64,000 nucleotides of DNA from NCBI RefSeq assembly GCF_001580045.1, contig NZ_LSZP01000004.1, positions 17,010 to 81,009 of the forward strand. The letters are read 5' to 3'. The notes under the pieces were generated by a model, which was not told the origin of the DNA, made no database searches, and saw nothing but the letters and a program-made list of their open reading frames with translations. Shown here piece by piece: positions 18,558 to 27,683 of the stretch (its first letter is position 1; each line of letters starts with the position of its first letter). This DNA is from Cephaloticoccus capnophilus. Lineage in GTDB: Bacteria; Verrucomicrobiota; Verrucomicrobiia; Opitutales; Opitutaceae. The translations under genes and the position numbers were made by a program.

Positions 18558-19535
18558 TTACTCCATCGCGTCGAGCGCGGCGGCGATGATGCGCTTGGGG
18601 TTGGGGAGTTGTTCGATTTCGACCGGTGGGCTGTAGATGGCGGGCGCGTCGATGGTGGAGAGGCGTTTGATGGGGGCGTCGAGTTCGTCGAAGGCGTCGC
18701 GCTGGATCATGTAGGCGAGTTGGGTGGCGACACTGCAAAAGGGTTTCTGCTCTTCGACGATGAGGACGCGGTGGGTCTTGGCGACGGAGTGCAGGACGGT
18801 GTCGATATCGAGCGGGCGGATGGAGCGCAGGTCGACGATTTCGACAGAGAGGCCGTGCTCAGCGGCGAGCGTTTCGGCGGCGGCGAGTGAGTGCAGGACG
18901 CAGCGCCCGTAGGTCACGATTGTGAGGTCAGTGCCTTCGCGTTTGATGTCGGCTTGGCCGAGTGGGATGAGGTATTCGTCTTCTGGGACTTCGCCTTTCT
19001 CGCCGTAGAGAAGGGTGTTTTCCAAGAACATGACGGGGTCGTTATCGCGGATGGCGGACTTGAGTAGGCCTTTGGCGTCGTAGGGCGTGGCGGGGACGAC
19101 GACTTTCACGCCGGGGTGGTTGGCGAGGACGTTTTCGGGCGTGTGCGAGTGGGTCGCGCCGACGTTGGTGCCGCCGTTTGCGGGGCCGCGGATGACGATG
19201 GGGCAGTTGATTTGTCCGCCGGACATATAGCGGACGTTGGCGGCGTTGTTGAGGATTTGGTCAAAGGCGACCGAGTAAAAGCTCCAGAACATGAGTTCCA
19301 TGACGGGGCGAAGCCCGAGCATGGAGGCCCCGACACCCATGCCGATGAAGCCGGCTTCGGAGATTGGGGTGTCGACGATGCGTTTGGGGCCGAAGCGTTC
19401 GAGGAGGCCTTCGGAGACTTTGTAGGAGCCGTTGAATTGGGCGACTTCTTCGCCAAGGAGGACGACGGCTTCGTCGCGCTCGATTTCTTCGGCTAGGGCG
19501 TGGCGGACGGCTTCGCGGTAGGTGATGGTGGGCAC
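18558..19535 (-). CDS. pdhB: Pyruvate dehydrogenase E1 component, beta subunit
   Basis: Beta chain of the thiamine-diphosphate-dependent E1 heterotetramer (325 residues, GTG start). Family features: ITYREAVRHALAEEIERDE, LLGEEVAQFNGSYKVSEGL, DTPISEAGFIGMGVGASMLG, RGPANGGTNVGATHSHTPE, and VDLRSIRPLDIDTVLHSV. It lies 96 bp after pdhA and 67 bp before pdhC. In this subunit type the conserved Glu in the ISEAGF loop region activates the cofactor. It looks intact. Confidence 0.95.
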   Translation of the reverse strand: MPTITYREAVRHALAEEIERDEAVVLLGEEVAQFNGSYKVSEGLLERFGPKRIVDTPISEAGFIGMGVGASMLGLRPVMELMFWSFYSVAFDQILNNAANVRYMSGGQINCPIVIRGPANGGTNVGATHSHTPENVLANHPGVKVVVPATPYDAKGLLKSAIRDNDPVMFLENTLLYGEKGEVPEDEYLIPLGQADIKREGTDLTIVTYGRCVLHSLAAAETLAAEHGLSVEIVDLRSIRPLDIDTVLHSVAKTHRVLIVEEQKPFCSVATQLAYMIQRDAFDELDAPIKRLSTIDAPAIYSPPVEIEQLPNPKRIIAAALDAME

Positions 19536-19631
19536 GGGAGAAAGGCGGGTCGTGTGTAGGAGGGGAGAGTTTTTGGCGGTGGCCGATCTGGGCTGTAGGC
19601 CTTAGGCCGACGCAGGGCGTTTGGCCGTTTT

Positions 19632-20723
19632 TTAGTCGAAGAAGAGTTGCCCAGTGGAAGTGCGTTGCGAGGGATTGTCGGCTTCCCAATACACGTCGCG
19701 CTGGATGTCTTCGACGGTGGGCCAAGGGCTGGCCTCGGAAAAGGCGACTGAGGCTTCGGCTTCGGCGCGCGCTGCGTCGTTAATTTCCTTAATGAGGGCG
19801 TCCTCTAAAACGCCTTCGGCGAGGAGCCGGTTTTGGAAATTTTGGATGGGGTCCTTGGTCTGCCGATACGCCTCAATTTCCTCCTTCGTGCGGTAGGTAT
19901 TGTCGGGGTCGGCGACGGAGTGGCCGCGGTAGCGGTAGGTGTGGATTTCGATGATGGCAGGGGCGCTGGTCTCTCGCGCGCGGCGCAGGTATTTATCCAT
20001 CGTGGCGCGCACGGCGTAGAGGTCGTGTCCGTCGCAAGCGTCCCAGGCCATGTCGTAGCCTTCGGCGCGTTTGGCGAGCTGTCCGGCGGAGCTGCGTTCT
20101 TGGCTAGTGCCCATCGAGTAGCCGTTGTTTTCGATGACGAAGAGGATGGGGAGCTGCCAGAGGGCGGCGAGGTTGTAGGCTTCGTGGACTGCGCCTTGGT
20201 TAACTGCGCCGTCGCCCATGAAGGCCATCGCTGCGCCGTGGAGTCCTTTATATTTGATGGCGTAGGCAAGGCCGGTGCCGAGTGGGATCTGGCCGCCTAC
20301 GATGCCGTGGCCGCCCCAGTAATTGCGCTCGGGGGCGAAGTAGTGCATCGAGCCGCCTTTGCCTTTGGAGCAGCCGGTGGCTTTGCCGTAGAGCTCGGCC
20401 ATGAGCGGGTTCATCTCCATGCCGACGGCGATCGCGTGACCGTGGTCGCGGTAGGCGGTGATGATGTGGTCGTCCTTGCCCATCAGCGAGCAGCAGCCGA
20501 CGGCGACTGCTTCTTGGCCGATGTAGAGATGGAGGAAGCCGCCGATTTTCTTCGCTTGGTAGGCGCGAAGGCTGCGTTCTTCAAAGCGGCGGATGCGCAC
20601 CATCGTGCGGAATAAGTCGATGCGCTGCTCGTGCGAGAGGGCTTGGTTGACCGCTGCCGAGGCAAAATCGTTTCCTGTGGAGGGCGGCTGGGGTGGCGGC
20701 GTAGCGTTCGTTTTTTTGCTCAA
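19632..20723 (-). CDS. pdhA: Pyruvate dehydrogenase E1 component, alpha subunit
   Basis: Alpha chain of E1, which decarboxylates pyruvate using thiamine diphosphate. The ThDP motif is GDGAVNQGAVHEAYNLAALW...VIENNGYSMGTS; the phosphorylation-loop-like region HTYRYRGHSVADPD is present, as is GGKGGS-type sequence KGKGGSMHYF. The start is uncertain: no ATG exists before the conserved region. A TTG at 20723 gives a 363-residue protein of usual length; a TTG at 20783 would add 20 residues. Neither has a Shine-Dalgarno site. First gene of the operon. Confidence 0.93.
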   Translation of the reverse strand: MSKKTNATPPPQPPSTGNDFASAAVNQALSHEQRIDLFRTMVRIRRFEERSLRAYQAKKIGGFLHLYIGQEAVAVGCCSLMGKDDHIITAYRDHGHAIAVGMEMNPLMAELYGKATGCSKGKGGSMHYFAPERNYWGGHGIVGGQIPLGTGLAYAIKYKGLHGAAMAFMGDGAVNQGAVHEAYNLAALWQLPILFVIENNGYSMGTSQERSSAGQLAKRAEGYDMAWDACDGHDLYAVRATMDKYLRRARETSAPAIIEIHTYRYRGHSVADPDNTYRTKEEIEAYRQTKDPIQNFQNRLLAEGVLEDALIKEINDAARAEAEASVAFSEASPWPTVEDIQRDVYWEADNPSQRTSTGQLFFD

Positions 20724-20822
20724 AGCGGGAAGGCGTTTTGGGTTAAAGGGCGCAGAGTCTCTGGGGGTAATACGGGAAATCAAGAGCGTTGTTTTTCGCG
20801 GCGGGCTTGGTCGAGGGGCTGC

Positions 20823-21380
20823 CTAAGTGTTTGTGCCGGTGATTTGCTCGACCTCGACGCGGATCGGCTCGCCCGGCGCGCAGTCTGCGCGCAGTGCGAC
20901 GAAGCCCTCACGATAGCGATCGTAAATGGGCCACAAGGCTTGGCGGTCGGTTTCGGGGACGGGCAGTGAGTCGATGGCCTCGCGGCTGAAAAACCCGAAT
21001 CGGCCTTCGCTGATCGCGTCGGGCAGGGCGAGGATGGGCCGTTTGCAACGAAACAGAAACATCAGCCAATGCGTTTCGCCTTCGTAGGCCTTCTCTGCGA
21101 TCATGGCGAACAAATGCAAATCGCTCACTGCGATTTCAAAGCCGGTCTCTTCGCGCGTTTCGCGCACCGCACATTCAAACGGCGACTCGCCGAGCGCGGT
21201 TTCCAGCTTGCCGCCGATAGGGCTCCAGATGCCGAAGTTGGGCGGCTTGGCGCGCAGGAGCAGCAAGTGTTCGCCGTGCACATTTTCCAAAAACACAAGG
21301 ACGGCGATTTTGTAGGGAAGCGCAGTTGCGGGAAGTGCGGAAGGCGAAGGAGCGGGAGAGGCGTCGACGGCGGAAGACAT
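20823..21380 (-). CDS. Nudix hydrolase
   Basis: Hydrolase of a nucleoside diphosphate linked to another moiety, 185 residues. The Nudix box reads GGKLETALGESPFECAVRETREETGF: the metal-binding REXXEE part is intact, but the loop before it is two residues longer than the classic G-x5-E spacing. An N-terminal Ala/Pro/Ser segment (about 20 residues) precedes the domain. It lies 40-100 bp upstream of pdhA on the same strand and may be co-transcribed. Substrate unknown. Confidence 0.87.
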   Translation of the reverse strand: MSSAVDASPAPSPSALPATALPYKIAVLVFLENVHGEHLLLLRAKPPNFGIWSPIGGKLETALGESPFECAVRETREETGFEIAVSDLHLFAMIAEKAYEGETHWLMFLFRCKRPILALPDAISEGRFGFFSREAIDSLPVPETDRQALWPIYDRYREGFVALRADCAPGEPIRVEVEQITGTNT

Positions 21381-21620
21381 AAGCGGGGTAGCGAGTAGGT
21401 GCTATGTCGCGTCCGCGCAAAAGGATTTATGCACATTATAAGGTGACAGCGTGTTAGTTTCCGAAATCGGCCGCAGTTGGCCGCCCTAGCCTCAGTCGGC
21501 CGCCCCAAATGGCGTACGCCACTGTCTATTTTTGTGCGTGCCAATTAGCACGCACTGCGCAGGGTCCGCACTGTTTCTTATTTCTGTAACCCCATAACCC
21601 CCAACCCTTGTTAAACAGCT

Positions 21621-24600
21621 ATGTCCCGTGCGAATCCTTTCTTGGAGTTTGTCCCCAACCGCACCGAGGCCATCATGCGCTGGTTGCGCAGAAGCCTTTG
21701 GTTAGAGCGTCGCGCCTTAGAGGTGACGGCGACTCGCCCCACGCCGGAGCATCGGGCTTTCGAGTCAATCCAGACGGAACGGCGCAGCCGCGTAAAAGTA
21801 GGCGATGTTTGGGGCAAGCTCTACGACCAACGTTGGTTTCATCTTGAGATCCCTCCTGCCGCCAAGGGCCGCCAGTGGACTCTAGAGTGGCGCGACCAAG
21901 GCGAGGCCACGCTCTATGTCGATGGCTTGCCGCATTACGGTTTCGACCCGGCGCACCGCTACGTCGCGCTGCCGCAGGGCACGCGCGAGGTGTGGATTGA
22001 GGGCTACTGTTGCCAGTCGTGCATTTGGCATCCCGATGCGACCGGACTCTCCCCGTATGGGAGCCTTTTTGGTGGGGGTTTTATCCAGTATCGCGACGAC
22101 GTGGTTTGGGACTGTTTGCAGGAGCTGGGCGTGCTTTTTGACCTGATGATGACGCTGCGTTCGCAACAGGATCCCAAGCCCACGCCGCACCTCAACGGCG
22201 TGGGGCTACAGCCTAGGGTGAACGACGCGACGCCCATTTATCGCAAGTTGCTGCGCTTGCTGAACGGTGCCTGCTCCACCTACGAGCGCGAGGGCACGAC
22301 GGCGTTGCGTGAGGCGCTCATTGCTGCCCGCGAGGAACTCAAAAATGCGCGGCCCATCCTGAAGGGTGCCCTTACTGGCCATGCACATATCGACCTCGTG
22401 TGGATTTGGCCGGAGCGGATGGGCGAGGCGAAGGCGGTGCACACCTTCGCGACGATGAACCGGCTGATGTCGATGTATCCGGAATTCCGCTTCGCTTACA
22501 GCCAGCCGGCGAGTTACCGCGCGGTGGAGCGGCGTGCGCCGCAACTTGCGGCATCGGTTAAAAAACACATCGCGCGCGGGGTTTGGCAGCCGACCGGCGG
22601 GCTTGATGTTGAGAGCGATACCCTCTTGCCCTGCGGCGAGGCACTGGCCCGCAGTTTCATGCTCGGCCAAGCTGAGTTTGCTCGGCTGCGGGGGAAGGGC
22701 GGCGCATCGCGCTTAGTCTGGTTGCCCGATGTTTTTGGCTACAGCGTTTGCCTGCCGCAGCTCATGCGGCTGACGGGCATTGACTGGTTTTTTACGACGA
22801 AGCTGACGTGGAGCAGCATCAACCGTTTCCCGTATAGCAGCTTTGTATGGCGGGGGAATGACGGCAGCGAAGTCGTCGCCCACCTCACGCAAAACGTAGG
22901 CTATACGAACTACACGCATATCTCGGAAATCTCGGCCAACGCGCGCGGCCACTCCCAGTCGCACTTGCACCCCGAGTTTCTCCATCCGACGGGGCATGGC
23001 GACGGCGGCGGTGGCCCGACCGAAGAGCATATTGAGCGCGTGCGGCGGCTGAGTGCCTTGTGCGATTTGCCCGAGCTGGAGTGGGATCACCCCGAAGCAT
23101 TTTTTTCACGGCTTGAGCCGTTGCGCGATCAACTCCCGGTCCACCAAGGTGAGTGCTACCTGGAATACCATCGGGGCGTTTACACCACACACGGTGACTT
23201 CAAGGCGGTCTTTCGAGGCGCGGAGCGCGCACTGCAAATTCGCGAGGCGGTCGCTGCGGCGACGGGCGAAGTGCCCGACTTGGTGGGGCCGTGGCGGCGG
23301 CTCGTCTTTACCCAATTTCATGACTTCATCCCGGGCAGCTCGATCGCCGAAGTGTATGCAGAGGGAAATGCCGAGCTCGGCACACTGATTAAAACCCAGA
23401 TGCAGGCGGTGTGCGAGCGGCTGGCGGCGGCAGGAGCGGGTAGGGCCAGTTCCCGGTCGGGCGAGAAGCAGAAAAGCACGACTGCACAACTCTTTAACCC
23501 GCTCGCGTTGCCGTGGCGCGGCTGGATCGATGGGCGTTGGTATGAGATTGCCCCGCTGTCGAGTGTGCCAGTTACCGAAGGCGTCGTGCCGAGTGAGCGC
23601 AGGCAAGTCACTGCAAGCGTGGCTAAGTCTGGCACGGCGAAGCTGCGCAGCGACCGGGTCCAAGCACGTCTTACTTCAGACGGGCGACTGGCAGAACTCG
23701 TGATTGATGGCCGCCCGGTCGCCTTTAGCGCAGCGGCTGCTGGAGCCGTGATTTATCTCGATAATCCGGCCAACTTCGAGGCCTGGGATATCGATCGCGA
23801 TGCACTCGACCTCGGGGAGCCGGTCACTACGCCAGTGACAGTGACGGTTGAGGCAGACTCGCCGCATGCCGCCGCGATTCTCGTGCGGCGCAAACTTGGC
23901 GAAGCGAGCGAGCTGGTGTTGCGCTACGAAGTGCGGGCGGGCGAGCCGCTTTTGCGGATTACCGCCGAGGTCGATTGGCACGAGACCTGCAAGCTTCTAA
24001 AACTTCATTTCCCAACTGAGTACAAAGGTCGCTTCGTCCGTTTTGGTGCGCCGTACGGCAGTGTGCTGCGCGGGCAACAGCCGGGCGAGCCGATTACCGA
24101 GGCGCAGTGGGAGGTGCCGGGCAGCCGCTGGGCGACGGTGAGCCTAGACGGCGAACGCGAGGGGCTCGCACTTATTACAGAGGCGAAGTACGGGTTCTCG
24201 GCGAGCGATGGCGAACTCACGGTTTCGCTTCTGCGCTCGGCCTCGATCACTGCCGCGGAGACCAATCCTTATATGCATGCTGCGCCTCCGTCACTGAGTC
24301 GTTACCAGCCTCCATCGCCGTTTTCCGACCAAGGCCACCACACGATCTCGCTCGCGTTGACGAGTTACTCGTCGGCTACGCCTCAAGAGCAGCATCCGGC
24401 GGCTTTGGCCGATACGCTGTTTACCCTTCCCGTCGCTTATCGTGGTGCACCCGCTTCGGCGGGGCTGCGTGGCGTGGAGGATGCGCCGACTTTGATTCCC
24501 GCTTGGGCGATGCCGGTGGAGAAGGGGGCTTGGGTACTGCGTTTGCACGAAGTCGGTGGCGCGCGCGGCACCGCACGGCTCGCTCTTGCCGAAGGCTGGA

Positions 24601-24710
24601 GGGCTCGCCCCGCTACGCTCGACGGCCAAGCACAGGAGCCACCCCTTGAGGAGGGCTTGATCGCCTATTCGCCCTACAAAATCATAAGCGTGCGGATCGA
24701 GCGGGGATAA
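21621..24710 (+). CDS. Alpha-mannosidase, glycoside hydrolase family 38
   Basis: Large (1029-residue) retaining alpha-mannosidase that releases mannose from glycans. The catalytic domain carries GHAHIDLVWIWPER (zinc-binding His-Asp), FAYSQPASYRAVE, WQPTGGLDVESDTLL, the nucleophile Asp in WLPDVFGYSVCLPQL, and FFTTKLTWSSINRFP. After a linker come the middle and C-terminal beta-domains (FNPLALPWRG; WYEIAPL; HFPTEYKGRFVRFGAPYG). No signal peptide is seen, so it probably acts in the cytoplasm on imported oligosaccharides. It ends 41 bp before a dispersed hairpin element. Confidence 0.94.
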   Translation: MSRANPFLEFVPNRTEAIMRWLRRSLWLERRALEVTATRPTPEHRAFESIQTERRSRVKVGDVWGKLYDQRWFHLEIPPAAKGRQWTLEWRDQGEATLYVDGLPHYGFDPAHRYVALPQGTREVWIEGYCCQSCIWHPDATGLSPYGSLFGGGFIQYRDDVVWDCLQELGVLFDLMMTLRSQQDPKPTPHLNGVGLQPRVNDATPIYRKLLRLLNGACSTYEREGTTALREALIAAREELKNARPILKGALTGHAHIDLVWIWPERMGEAKAVHTFATMNRLMSMYPEFRFAYSQPASYRAVERRAPQLAASVKKHIARGVWQPTGGLDVESDTLLPCGEALARSFMLGQAEFARLRGKGGASRLVWLPDVFGYSVCLPQLMRLTGIDWFFTTKLTWSSINRFPYSSFVWRGNDGSEVVAHLTQNVGYTNYTHISEISANARGHSQSHLHPEFLHPTGHGDGGGGPTEEHIERVRRLSALCDLPELEWDHPEAFFSRLEPLRDQLPVHQGECYLEYHRGVYTTHGDFKAVFRGAERALQIREAVAAATGEVPDLVGPWRRLVFTQFHDFIPGSSIAEVYAEGNAELGTLIKTQMQAVCERLAAAGAGRASSRSGEKQKSTTAQLFNPLALPWRGWIDGRWYEIAPLSSVPVTEGVVPSERRQVTASVAKSGTAKLRSDRVQARLTSDGRLAELVIDGRPVAFSAAAAGAVIYLDNPANFEAWDIDRDALDLGEPVTTPVTVTVEADSPHAAAILVRRKLGEASELVLRYEVRAGEPLLRITAEVDWHETCKLLKLHFPTEYKGRFVRFGAPYGSVLRGQQPGEPITEAQWEVPGSRWATVSLDGEREGLALITEAKYGFSASDGELTVSLLRSASITAAETNPYMHAAPPSLSRYQPPSPFSDQGHHTISLALTSYSSATPQEQHPAALADTLFTLPVAYRGAPASAGLRGVEDAPTLIPAWAMPVEKGAWVLRLHEVGGARGTARLALAEGWRARPATLDGQAQEPPLEEGLIAYSPYKIISVRIERG

Positions 24711-24750
24711 TAGCGACTGCGTAAATGCCTGGGGGCTGTTCCCGTTTTTT

Positions 24751-24980
24751 CCACTACGCGTGGAGCGGTGGCATGCTGCCACTCCCATTTAAATCACGAT
24801 TTGGCTCGGTCGCTTCGCAACCGAACACAAATCGTGATTTTGAAATAAGCCCTCCGTTTCTGTCGCAACGCGACAGGGGAGAGTGCTTTCAAATTTGGGA
24901 TTTCGCTTTCGCGCGATAGCGCGTTGCGAAATCCCAAATTGAATGGGTGCAGCGACACGCTGCCGCCCCACGCGTAGTGG
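24751..24980 (+). repeat. Dispersed hairpin element, copy 2 (complete, short form)
   Basis: A 230-bp unit between CCACTACGCGTGG and CCACGCGTAGTGG. Its end hairpin is GTGGCA-TGC-TGCCAC, its second stem AAATCACGATTTG / CAAATCGTGATTT, and it has the shared hairpins CTGTCGCAACGCGACAG and TTTGGGATTTCG / CGAAATCCCAAA. The GGAG...CTTGGAGG core of copy 1 is missing. It starts 41 bp after the mannosidase stop; a trace of the satellite motif (GGCTGTTCCCGTTT) touches its left end. Confidence 0.85.
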
Positions 24981-25040
24981 ATTTTAGGCCCAAGTTCTGG
25001 GGCGGCTAGTATATAAGTATGTTTACTCCCTAAGGCCCTT

Positions 25041-25046
25041 TATAAT
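25041..25046 (+). promoter_or_regulatory. Possible -10 box upstream of the TonB receptor gene
   Basis: A perfect TATAAT hexamer in the AT-rich stretch after element copy 2. No convincing -35 box at 16-18 bp is visible. If used, transcription would run through the 8-bp tandem repeat and the two hairpins before the receptor start, giving a leader of more than 300 bases. Confidence 0.3.
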
Positions 25047-25135
25047 TTGCATTTTGAGCAAATGGGAGCACGGGTCCCGGGTTTGTTACCCCAGATGATG
25101 CTTACCCCGGCATATTATCTCACTTTAGACGAGCA

Positions 25136-25162
25136 AGCAGACGCGACTGCGTCGCGTCTGCT
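25136..25162 (+). other. Perfect 12-bp hairpin
   Basis: AGCAGACGCGAC and GTCGCGTCTGCT pair perfectly around the loop TGC. It lies 9 bp before the tandem repeat. It has no T-tract, so it is a structure in the leader or DNA rather than a terminator. Confidence 0.5.
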
Positions 25163-25170
25163 CTGTCGCT

Positions 25171-25250
25171 GGAAGCTCGGAAGCTCGGAAGCTCGGAAGC
25201 TCGGAAGCTCGGAAGCTCGGAAGCTCGGAAGCTCGGAAGCTCGGAAGCTG
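25171..25250 (+). repeat. 8-bp tandem repeat (GGAAGCTC), about ten copies
   Basis: Nine exact copies of GGAAGCTC followed by one with a changed last base, uninterrupted. The unit is not a multiple of three, and the array lies 130-210 bp upstream of the TonB receptor start. Simple arrays like this change copy number by slippage. Confidence 0.95.
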
Positions 25251-25323
25251 AGGTAAACTGCGCCAAATCTATGTCAAGCTGTTTATTTAAAATAGCTTAC
25301 GTTATTAGGGAATCGCTTTTTCG

Positions 25324-25357
25324 AGCCAGTTACGGCCTATGTCCGTGACTGGCTTTT
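25324..25357 (+). terminator. Terminator-like hairpin in the TonB receptor leader
   Basis: AGCCAGTTACGG (25324-25335) pairs with CCGTGACTGGCT (25343-25354; one G-T pair) around a 7-nt loop and is followed by TTTT. It ends 26 bases before the first ATG of the receptor, the place for a transcription attenuator. No known riboswitch class was recognised in the preceding leader. Confidence 0.6.
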
Positions 25358-25382
25358 GGCGCCCGCGCTTTCGGGTGCTACC

Positions 25383-27683
25383 ATGAACAACCCCAAGGTC
25401 CGTATTCCAATGAATAGTCCCAACACCTATACCCCAATGAAGTCCCCCAAATTACTCCCGATCGCATTGAGCCTTTGCACTTTCGCTTTGGGCTCACTCC
25501 ACGCCCAACAAACCCCAGACCAAAGCGACGAAGAAATCGTCCGTCTCTCGCCCTTTTCTGTGCAAGAGAGCGCAGATGTGGGCCGTTACCAAGCGGTCGA
25601 ATCGACTTCGGGTGCCCGAATCAGGATGGACTTGATGGACTCTACCCAGAGTATTTCGGTCGTAACCAATGAGTTTCTAAATGATATTGGCACTGCTCGT
25701 TTGAATGACGCGATGAAGTATGTGGCTGGGATAAGCTCGAATGCCCAGCCCAATGCGCTCGATATAATGAGCGTGCGTGGCTTTGTTAGTCTAGGAGCAA
25801 CACTTGATGGCTTTAATCAATTTAATTGGATTAACCAAGATCCGATTATTATAGATCGCATTGAAGTGGTTAAGGGCCCCAATGCTATCCTCGCTCCACA
25901 GGGGCTACCGGGGGGCGTAGTGAATAATATTACCAAGAAGCCTTTATTTACTAACAAAGGTTCCGTTTCTTATCAAGTTGGCCGCTGGGATGCTGATCGG
26001 GCTGAGTTTGACGCCAATTATGTCGTGCGACCAGACAAGCTTGCAGTGCGTGTGGTGGGTGCCGTCACCGATTCTGATGACTACGGGCGAGGTGAGTTTC
26101 ATCAAAACATTACGGTGATGCCGATGTTTACTTATCGGGTCAGCCAATCGACGGAACTCACAGTTCAATTTCACGCTTACAACGCTAGCCTCACCGCGAA
26201 CAATGGCGTTCCTATTTCCCTTTACGCAGTCAACCGCAGCAACGTTTGGCTCCAAGATGGCCTGCCGCGTGATTTTCAGATTTTGGGGCGCAATATCAGC
26301 CGACATCAGAATGGCCAGAATACGCGCTTCTTCCTTACTTCACAGATTACCGATAAACTCTCGATGAGACTCGTGGGGAACCAGATTGAGCAGAGCACTC
26401 GCACGAACTTCCTAGGGCCAACTGCCGCCTTGGACGTTAACGGGACCCCCGGAGAAGTCATCACTCTCGATCCAATCACGGGTCAGTGGAGTTGGGACGG
26501 TGTCACGCGTAATGACTCCCCGAGGTATCGCCTTGGCGGTGCCAACGAGTGGCCCAAAATCACCCACGCAAATCTGCAAAATGACTTTGTCTACGAGCAC
26601 TCGGGGCTGAGCTGGAAGTCTCAAACCGTCGCCGGTTACGCGATTAACTATCATAGCCAACACCAGCGGATCAAAAACTATGTTGCTGACCCGACACTCT
26701 ATGACCTTACCGACAACTTTGTACCCCCTCCTTACACGCTTGAAGCGGACTGGCGTGATAACTGGTCGAGTCGTAACCGTAGCAATCAAGTCTATGTTTA
26801 TGAAGTTCTCAGCCTCTTTGATGATCGCCTAGTTCTGAGCGGAAGCCTTTCCCAAAATAGATATTTTGGCGAAGGTATCAATAACCTGACTGGGGCGCGC
26901 ACAGAGAATAAAGGTGAGGCGACGCTGCCCTCTGGTGGCGTAGTTTACAAAATCACCCCTGGTATCTCGGTTTACTACGGGTTCTCAAAGCAAGAGCTGC
27001 TCGGTGGTTCCGACGAGGATGCAGGGATTCCTCCACATACGGTGCCGAGTCGCCAGCACGAAGGGGGGATACGCGTAAAGCTTTTCGATGGAAAGCTCTA
27101 TGCGACGCTAGCCTACTTCGACATCCTGCAGGAGAATCTCTACGAACAGAACTTCGCGAACTATGTACAACCCCGCCCCGTTCCTCCTCTGCCTCCAGTG
27201 CTCGCAGAGCGCACTTCAAAAGGCTTCGAGTTCGAACTGACTTGGGCACCCACGAAAAACTTCTCCTTAATCGGAAGTTACACCGACTACGAGAGTCGCG
27301 ATCGAGACAATCAGCGCTATACCAACGCTCCTGAAAGAATGGCCGCGGCTTGGGCTAGCTATACTTTTTCAGAGACGGGCCCGTTGCGCGGTCTATCTGT
27401 CGGAGTTGGTGCTAGTTATGTAGGTGAACGACCGAGTGACACTATCGGGCAATACACTTCTCCACCTCCAGGGTTCACACCCGCTCGGATTCAACCGTCG
27501 TTTTGGCTGCCCTCATATACAGTCGTTGAAGCGAGTGCTAGCTATCGCTTCAACGAGCATTGGAAGGCCCAACTCGTGATTAAGAATCTGCTAGATGAGG
27601 ACTATATTATTGGTTCCTTCAACCGTTCAATCTTCGTTAGTACACCGATCAACCCAAAGCTTACGCTGCGCTATGAGTTCTGA
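25383..27683 (+). CDS. TonB-dependent outer-membrane receptor (siderophore-receptor type)
   Basis: Outer-membrane beta-barrel importer of 766 residues, driven by TonB. A signal peptide (KLLPIALSLCTFALGSLHA) is followed by a TonB-box-like EEIVRLSPFSV, the plug domain (STQSISVVTNEFLNDIGTAR, DRIEVVKGPNAILAPQG, PGGVVNNITKKP), and a 22-strand-type barrel ending in an aromatic residue (LRYEF). Three in-frame ATGs at 25383, 25410 and 25437 are spaced exactly 27 bp; the last fits the signal peptide best. Base composition is visibly lower in GC than its neighbours. No siderophore or glycan-transport genes are adjacent, so the ligand is unknown. Confidence 0.9.
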   Translation: MNNPKVRIPMNSPNTYTPMKSPKLLPIALSLCTFALGSLHAQQTPDQSDEEIVRLSPFSVQESADVGRYQAVESTSGARIRMDLMDSTQSISVVTNEFLNDIGTARLNDAMKYVAGISSNAQPNALDIMSVRGFVSLGATLDGFNQFNWINQDPIIIDRIEVVKGPNAILAPQGLPGGVVNNITKKPLFTNKGSVSYQVGRWDADRAEFDANYVVRPDKLAVRVVGAVTDSDDYGRGEFHQNITVMPMFTYRVSQSTELTVQFHAYNASLTANNGVPISLYAVNRSNVWLQDGLPRDFQILGRNISRHQNGQNTRFFLTSQITDKLSMRLVGNQIEQSTRTNFLGPTAALDVNGTPGEVITLDPITGQWSWDGVTRNDSPRYRLGGANEWPKITHANLQNDFVYEHSGLSWKSQTVAGYAINYHSQHQRIKNYVADPTLYDLTDNFVPPPYTLEADWRDNWSSRNRSNQVYVYEVLSLFDDRLVLSGSLSQNRYFGEGINNLTGARTENKGEATLPSGGVVYKITPGISVYYGFSKQELLGGSDEDAGIPPHTVPSRQHEGGIRVKLFDGKLYATLAYFDILQENLYEQNFANYVQPRPVPPLPPVLAERTSKGFEFELTWAPTKNFSLIGSYTDYESRDRDNQRYTNAPERMAAAWASYTFSETGPLRGLSVGVGASYVGERPSDTIGQYTSPPPGFTPARIQPSFWLPSYTVVEASASYRFNEHWKAQLVIKNLLDEDYIIGSFNRSIFVSTPINPKLTLRYEF

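Noticed and set aside
25171..25250. CRISPR-like array
   Set aside because: The 8-bp units have no spacers and no cas genes are near; it is a simple tandem repeat.
25047..25256. 69-codon frame running through the 8-bp repeat
   Set aside because: No proper start codon or family features; the repeated peptide only reflects the tandem DNA repeat, although a phase-variable small peptide cannot be fully excluded.
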